The translations under genes were made by a program, and so were the position numbers. 64,000 nt of DNA, from assembly GCF_026712185.1 (NCBI RefSeq), contig NZ_JAPPUX010000004.1:248001-312000 (forward strand), written 5' to 3'. The stretch is from Nocardioides pini. GTDB taxonomy: Bacteria; Actinomycetota; Actinomycetes; Propionibacteriales; Nocardioidaceae. The number at the start of each line of letters is the position of its first letter. Position 1 is the stretch's first letter. The notes under the pieces were generated by a model. The model was not told the origin of the DNA, did not search any database, and saw only the letters and a list, made by a program, of their open reading frames with translations. Shown here piece by piece: positions 59,873-64,000 of the stretch.

Positions 59873-60901
59873 TCAGGCTGACGTCGCCGCCACCCACCGC
59901 TCGAGGGTCGACTGCGCGGCCCCCGAGTCGATCGCCTCGGCGGCCTTGGCCACGCCGGCAGCCAGGGCCGCGTCGACCTCGGAGCCCGGGGAGTCGTAGA
60001 CCGCGAGAGCCGCACCGGCGTTGAGGACGACGGCGTCGCGGACGGGCCCCTGCTCCCCCGCCAGGAGGCGGCGTACGACATCGGCGTTGTGCGCGGCGTC
60101 GCCCCCGCGGAGGTCCGCGGTCGTCGCCGGGGCGAGGCCGAGGGAGGCGGGGTCGACCGAGCTCTCGGTGACCTGGCCGTCGTGCACGCGCCAGAGGGTC
60201 GAGGTGGTCGTGGTGGTCAGCTCGTCGAGCCCGTCGTCACCGCGGAAGACCCAGGCGTCGACGCCCCGGCCCGCGAGCACGCCGGCCATCACGGGGGCCA
60301 TCCGGGCGTCGGCGCAGCCGATCGCCTGCGCCTGCGGGCGGGCCGGGTTCGTCAGCGGACCGAGGATGTTGAAGGTGGTGGCGATGCCGAGCTCGCGGCG
60401 CGGCACGGCCGCGTGCCGCATCGCGGGGTGGAAGGCGGCCGAGAAGCAGAAGGTGATGCCGGCCTCCTCCGCCACCTCCGCGACCCGCGCGGGCGGGAGG
60501 TCGAGCCGGATGCCGAGGGCTTCGAGCACGTCGGCCGAGCCGGACTTCGACGACGCGGAGCGGTTGCCGTGCTTGACCACGCGCGCACCCGCGCCGGCCG
60601 CGACGATCGCGGACATGGTCGAGATGTTGACCGACATCGACCGGTCGCCACCGGTGCCGACGATGTCGAGCAGCCGACCGGGCACCGAGATCGGGTTGGC
60701 CGCCGCGAGCATCGCGTCGGCGATGCCGGTGACCTCGTCCACCGTCTCGCCCTTGGCCCGCAGCGCCACGACGAGCCCGGTCAGCTGGACCGGCGTCGCC
60801 GCGCCGGCGAAGACCTCGGCCATGGCCCATCGCGCCTGCTCGGTCGTCAGGTCGCCACCGGCGACCAGCGTGGAGAGGACGTCGGGCCAGGTGTGGGACA
60901 T
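59873..60901 (-). CDS. trpD: Anthranilate phosphoribosyltransferase
   Basis: A 342-residue enzyme of tryptophan synthesis that joins anthranilate and PRPP. The PRPP-binding block [17 protein letters not shown] (about 78-94), [59 protein letters not shown] and [12 protein letters not shown] are all intact. The ATG at 60901 gives the normal length; a longer upstream reading is not used. It lies next to cytochrome oxidase genes as Rv2192c-Rv2193 do, apart from other trp genes. Confidence 0.95.
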   Translation of the reverse strand: MSHTWPDVLSTLVAGGDLTTEQARWAMAEVFAGAATPVQLTGLVVALRAKGETVDEVTGIADAMLAAANPISVPGRLLDIVGTGGDRSMSVNISTMSAIVAAGAGARVVKHGNRSASSKSGSADVLEALGIRLDLPPARVAEVAEEAGITFCFSAAFHPAMRHAAVPRRELGIATTFNILGPLTNPARPQAQAIGCADARMAPVMAGVLAGRGVDAWVFRGDDGLDELTTTTTSTLWRVHDGQVTESSVDPASLGLAPATTADLRGGDAAHNADVVRRLLAGEQGPVRDAVVLNAGAALAVYDSPGSEVDAALAAGVAKAAEAIDSGAAQSTLERWVAATSA

Positions 60902-60996
60902 GGGGCCGAGTGTTTCAGACCGTTGAAGGGTCGGGACGCCCGCATGGCCGGGTTTCGAGACGGTCGCGGCGCGACCTCCTCGACCAGCGAGAAGGG

Positions 60997-61413
60997 TCAG
61001 GAGGTGGCCGGGACCGAGGGCCGCAGCAGGCCGATGACGGCCTCGGCGAGCTGGATCGGGTCGAGGGGGTGCGGGACAGCAGCCTCGGCGCGCGACCAGG
61101 TGGCGAGCCAGGCGTCCTGGGGGCGGCCGGTCAGCACCACGACGGGCGGGCACTGGTAGATCTCGTCCTTCAGCTGCTTGGCGATGCCCATGCCGCCGGC
61201 GGGGACGGCCTCGCCGTCCAGGATCGCGAGGGCGATGTCGCCGCGGTCCATGTTCTGCAGCACGACCGGCTCGGTGGCGACCTCGACGTACTCCAGCTCG
61301 GGGAGGTCGGGGTGCGGACGGCGGCCCAGCGCGAGGATGACCTGCTGGCGGGTGTTCACGTCGTCGCTGTAGACGAGGACCTTCAGGGTGCGGTCTGCGG
61401 CGGCATCAGTCAC
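60997..61413 (-). CDS. Receiver-like (CheY-fold) protein
   Basis: A 138-residue protein resembling a stand-alone response-regulator receiver: [21 protein letters not shown] at the start, [36 protein letters not shown] in the centre and [16 protein letters not shown] at the end. The position of the phospho-Asp is ILDGE. There is no output domain. GTG 61413 follows TACGAT by 7 nt, and the hexamer lies within the CtaG-like gene's tail; the two genes overlap by 8 nt. Partner unknown. Confidence 0.77.
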   Translation of the reverse strand: MTDAAADRTLKVLVYSDDVNTRQQVILALGRRPHPDLPELEYVEVATEPVVLQNMDRGDIALAILDGEAVPAGGMGIAKQLKDEIYQCPPVVVLTGRPQDAWLATWSRAEAAVPHPLDPIQLAEAVIGLLRPSVPATS

Positions 61414-62395
61414 GAGAGGCATCGTAACCGTCGTCACCGGCACCGCGGGCCGAGGCATGCGTCACAGCACCGGCCGGTCGCGCGCGCCGCTCGGCGAGGT
61501 CGAGCCGCCGGTCCTCCCGCGCTGCCTCCTTCATCGACGAGCGCACCCACTGGGTGAAGAGCACGCCGAAGAACAGCAGCCCGATGAGGTCGCCGCTGGC
61601 CCAGAGGATGCCGCCGGCCAGGTGCTGGTCCTCGAGCATGGGCGGCAGCCAGGCGCCCATCGGCCCCTCTCGCAGCTCGCTGTAGTGCTGCTCGCCGATC
61701 AGCGTGGTCTGTCCCATGATCGTGACGCCCAGGAACGCGTGGAACGGCAGCGTCATGAGGACCAGGAGCACGCGGAACGGGTGGCTCACCCGGCCGGGCA
61801 CCGGGTCGATGCCCATGAGCGGCCAGAAGAACAGCGTGCCGACCAGCACGAGGTGGATGTGCATCATCTGGTGGACGAAGGGCGAAGCGAGGCTGGCGTC
61901 GTACCAGGGGCTGAAGTAGAGCGCCCACGGCGAGGCCACGTAGAGCACGAAGGCCAGGGGCGCGAAGGCGAGCACCGTGGCCACCCGGGAGTGCAGCACG
62001 GCGAGCAGCCACCGCCGGGGCGTGGCCGGCAGCGTGCGCAGCGCGAGCGTGACCGGTGCGCCCAGGGCGAGGGCGAGGGGCACGACCATCGACAGGATCA
62101 TGTGCTGGACCATGTGGACGCTCAGGAGCGTGGTGTCGTAGATGCCCAGCCCGGACATGGTGGCGAAGGCGAACGAGCCCATCCCGAGCCCCACGAAGGA
62201 GAGCGTCCGGCCGATCGGCCAGCGGTCGCCGCGGCGGCGCAGCGCGGCCACCCCGAGGGCGTACAGCCCGACCGCCCAGACCGTCACCACGAACGGGATC
62301 GGGTCGATGCCCCAGTCGGTCAGGACGCGTCCGAGCGTGAATTCGGGGAGCACCTCGGTGGCGTCCGCGGAGAGGGCGAGGAGGGGGTCGAGCAC
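61406..62395 (-). CDS. ctaG: Cytochrome c oxidase assembly protein (CtaG/caa3-type)
   Basis: A 329-residue membrane protein with about seven helices of the cytochrome c oxidase caa3-type assembly family, thought to help place copper in oxidase. Histidine-containing blocks [44 protein letters not shown] and [12 protein letters not shown] are the family marks. A charged tail follows the last helix. GTG 62395 follows TAAAGT by 7 nt. It is divergent from ctaE, which encodes an oxidase subunit. Confidence 0.9.
   Translation of the reverse strand: MLDPLLALSADATEVLPEFTLGRVLTDWGIDPIPFVVTVWAVGLYALGVAALRRRGDRWPIGRTLSFVGLGMGSFAFATMSGLGIYDTTLLSVHMVQHMILSMVVPLALALGAPVTLALRTLPATPRRWLLAVLHSRVATVLAFAPLAFVLYVASPWALYFSPWYDASLASPFVHQMMHIHLVLVGTLFFWPLMGIDPVPGRVSHPFRVLLVLMTLPFHAFLGVTIMGQTTLIGEQHYSELREGPMGAWLPPMLEDQHLAGGILWASGDLIGLLFFGVLFTQWVRSSMKEAAREDRRLDLAERRARPAGAVTHASARGAGDDGYDASRD
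61421..61426 (-). promoter_or_regulatory. Leaderless -10 element for the receiver-like gene
   Basis: TACGAT on the minus strand, 7 nt before GTG 61413. Confidence 0.5.
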
Positions 62396-62402
62396 AGTGT
62401 GA

Positions 62403-62408
62403 ACTTTA
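62403..62408 (-). promoter_or_regulatory. Leaderless -10 element for ctaG
   Basis: TAAAGT on the minus strand, 7 nt before GTG 62395. Confidence 0.55.
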
Positions 62409-62457
62409 TGACGGGACAACACAGGGGGTCGGGGTGCCCCTTGTCCCCACCAACGGC

Positions 62458-62463
62458 CATAAT
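62458..62463 (+). promoter_or_regulatory. -10 element for ctaE
   Basis: CATAAT, 7 nt before an in-frame GTG (62471), which would be the leaderless start; the ATG at 62462 lies within the hexamer. Confidence 0.5.
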
Positions 62464-63112
62464 GACTTCCGTGGCGACAGCAACTGCGACGATTCCGGCC
62501 TCCCGCCTGCACGGGCACAGCGACCGACCCAGCATGGTCAGCGTGGGCACGATCATCTGGCTCTCGAGCGAGCTGATGTTCTTCGCGGCGCTGTTCGCGT
62601 CCTACTTCACCATCCGAGCGGTGAGCCCGGAGCTGTGGGCGCAGGAGACGGCCAAGCTCAACGTCCCGTTCTCCACGGCCAACACCGCGATCCTGGTCGC
62701 CTCGTCCTTCGCCTGCCAGTGGGGCGTCTTCGCCGCCGAGCGCGGCCAGGTCGCGCGCACCGGCGGCCTGCTCAACTTCACCAGGTGGGGCCTGCGCGAG
62801 TGGTTCATCCTCACCTACGTCATGGGCGCCGTCTTCATCGGCGGCCAGGCCCTGGAGTACGCCGAGCTGATCGAGCACGGCGTGACGATCCCGAGCTCCG
62901 CCTACGGCTCGATGTTCTACCTGACCACCGGCTTCCACGGCCTCCACGTGGCCGGCGGGCTGATCGCCTTCCTGTTCGTCCTGGGCCGCACCTACCTGGC
63001 CCGACGCTTCACCCATGAGCAAGCCGTGACCGCGATCGTCGTGTCCTACTACTGGCACTTCGTCGACGTGGTCTGGATCGGCCTGTTCTTCACGATCTAC
63101 GTCATCCAGTAA
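62462..63112 (+). CDS. ctaE: Cytochrome c oxidase subunit III
   Basis: A 216-residue membrane protein, subunit III of the aa3 oxidase in the actinobacterial cytochrome bcc-aa3 supercomplex. [67 protein letters not shown] and [19 protein letters not shown] are the conserved helices. The start is either ATG 62462, as in M. tuberculosis CtaE, or GTG 62471, which fits the -10 spacing. qcrC follows after 30 nt. Confidence 0.95.
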   Translation: MTSVATATATIPASRLHGHSDRPSMVSVGTIIWLSSELMFFAALFASYFTIRAVSPELWAQETAKLNVPFSTANTAILVASSFACQWGVFAAERGQVARTGGLLNFTRWGLREWFILTYVMGAVFIGGQALEYAELIEHGVTIPSSAYGSMFYLTTGFHGLHVAGGLIAFLFVLGRTYLARRFTHEQAVTAIVVSYYWHFVDVVWIGLFFTIYVIQ

Positions 63113-63142
63113 GCACCGAACCGCAACCGGCAAGGACTCATC

Positions 63143-64000
63143 GTGCGTTTGCTCAACCGAACCGCTGGACGCCTCTCCCGGCATCGTCGGGGACCGCTTG
63201 CGGGTCTCGCCGTGCTGCTGCTCGGACTGGTCATCAGCGGCTCCCTCTACACGGTCTTCTCCCCCGCCCAGGCTGACTCGCAGCCGAGCGAGACCGAGCA
63301 GGTCGCGAAGGGCAAGGAGCTCTTCCTCGCCAGCTGCTCGTTCTGCCACGGTCAGAACGGCGAGGGCGTGCCCACCGTCCGCGACGGCTACCAGCTCGGC
63401 CCCTCCCTCGTGGGCGTGGGCGCCGCTGCGGTCGACTTCCAGGTCGGCACCGGTCGCATGCCCATGGCGCAGCCGGGCCAGCAGGTGCAGCGCAAGCCAC
63501 CGGTGTTCAACGACGAGGAGGTCGCCGCGCTCGCGGCCTACGTCGCCTCCCTCGGCCCCGGCCCGGCCATCCCCAACGAGTCGGACTACTCGATCGACGA
63601 CCTGTCCGAGGAGGAGCGCCAGGAGGCGATCTCCCGCGGCGGCCAGATCTTCCTGACCAACTGCACCGCCTGCCACAACTTCAACGGCGCCGGCGGCGCG
63701 ATGCCGCGCGGTGGCTACGCCCCGTCGCTCCACGGCGTCGAGCCCAAGTACATCTTCGAGGCCATGCTCACCGGCCCCCAGCAGATGCCCAACTTCAGCA
63801 ACGGCAACCTCTCCCCCGACGAGAAGCGGGACGTCATTGCCTACCTCGGTAGTCTCGAGGAGACCCCCGAGTACGCCGGCTTCACCCTGGGCGGACTGGG
63901 CCCGGTGTCCGAGGGCCTCTTCGCCTGGGTGGTCGGCATCGGCGGACTGGTGGGCGCAGCGGTCTGGATCGCCTCGCACACGACCCGCAGCAAGAAGAGC
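63143..64000 (+). CDS. qcrC: Cytochrome bc1 complex dihaem cytochrome c subunit (partial)
   Basis: The first 286 codons of qcrC, cut by the window end. A basic N-terminus and one helix (about 20-40) anchor two c-type cytochrome domains with haem motifs CSFCH and CTACH and Met ligand segments (TGRMPMAQPG, QQMPNFSNG). The final hydrophobic stretch is the C-terminal anchor. It carries electrons from the bc1 complex directly to aa3 oxidase. GTG 63143 has AAGGA 7 nt upstream. It is cotranscribed with ctaE. Confidence 0.95.
   Translation, partial: MRLLNRTAGRLSRHRRGPLAGLAVLLLGLVISGSLYTVFSPAQADSQPSETEQVAKGKELFLASCSFCHGQNGEGVPTVRDGYQLGPSLVGVGAAAVDFQVGTGRMPMAQPGQQVQRKPPVFNDEEVAALAAYVASLGPGPAIPNESDYSIDDLSEEERQEAISRGGQIFLTNCTACHNFNGAGGAMPRGGYAPSLHGVEPKYIFEAMLTGPQQMPNFSNGNLSPDEKRDVIAYLGSLEETPEYAGFTLGGLGPVSEGLFAWVVGIGGLVGAAVWIASHTTRSKKS

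Noticed and set aside
61406-63979. 857-codon minus-strand frame extending beyond ctaG.
   Set aside because: The upstream part is antisense to ctaE and qcrC, and the GTG at 62395 has a matching -10 and family length.
1-64000. Search for CRISPR arrays, transposases, phage genes and RNA genes.
   Set aside because: No regularly spaced repeats, no transposase or integrase motifs and no tRNA or rRNA patterns were seen by eye; a tRNAscan/Infernal run would confirm.

Overview
The window is high-G+C DNA from an actinobacterium, most likely a Nocardioides-type member of the Propionibacteriales. Support comes from the dense tiling of genes, many GTG starts, GTGA/ATGA stop-start overlaps, and a gene order that follows Mycobacterium tuberculosis from about Rv2175c to Rv2194. 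No rRNA, tRNA, insertion sequence, prophage or CRISPR array was seen. The organism assignment is inference from gene content.

Layout. 0.1-1.5 kb: an Rv2175c-like DNA-binding protein, a membrane-anchored barnase-type RNase and a barstar-type inhibitor. 1.6-7.8 kb: a GH16-like secreted protein, a LysM/lytic transglycosylase, a PASTA Ser/Thr kinase in the pknL position, a DMT exporter and a zinc-ribbon membrane protein. 7.7-20.4 kb (mostly metabolism and transport): threonine aldolase, an unknown membrane protein, class II DAHP synthase, a lipoprotein phosphoesterase, an APC permease, PPi-type phosphofructokinase, an MFS exporter, a DUF1028 protein, glycerol kinase and a coiled-coil protein. 20.4-30.2 kb: GNAT and arylamine N-acetyltransferase, a DUF4397/class F sortase/Pro-rich operon, a MacRS-like two-component system with a flavin-reductase-like gene between its parts, a PlsC acyltransferase, an alpha/beta hydrolase and an ornithine-cyclodeaminase-like enzyme.

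30.3-49.1 kb holds a Tad/Flp type IVb pilus locus in two pieces: tadE-tadG at 32.8-34.5 kb and cpaB-cpaE-cpaF-(VWA-tadB)-tadC-HK-RR-flp-flp at 38.7-47.8 kb. The pieces are separated by the conserved Rv2183c/ArsA/SRPBCC/FadD15 block. The tadE/tadG half is visibly lower in G+C than the housekeeping genes. 49-64 kb returns to the conserved order: an NlpC/P60 hydrolase behind a c-di-AMP (ydaO-type) riboswitch, a NYN protein, an exonuclease/UvrC-like fusion, a Lrp/AsnC ligand-binding domain, a 1541-residue FN3/Ig-like surface protein, trpD, ctaG-like, ctaE and the start of qcrC.

The most striking regulatory pattern is that more than twenty genes begin 6-7 nt after a TANNNT -10 hexamer with no Shine-Dalgarno, the signature of leaderless transcripts. 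One divergent pair has overlapping -10 hexamers. The cpaB leader contains three segments that can form two mutually exclusive hairpins, one of them touching the ribosome binding site, downstream of an 18-bp perfect palindrome. These signals, the VWA-TadB fusion and the barnase/barstar pair are the best candidates for closer study.
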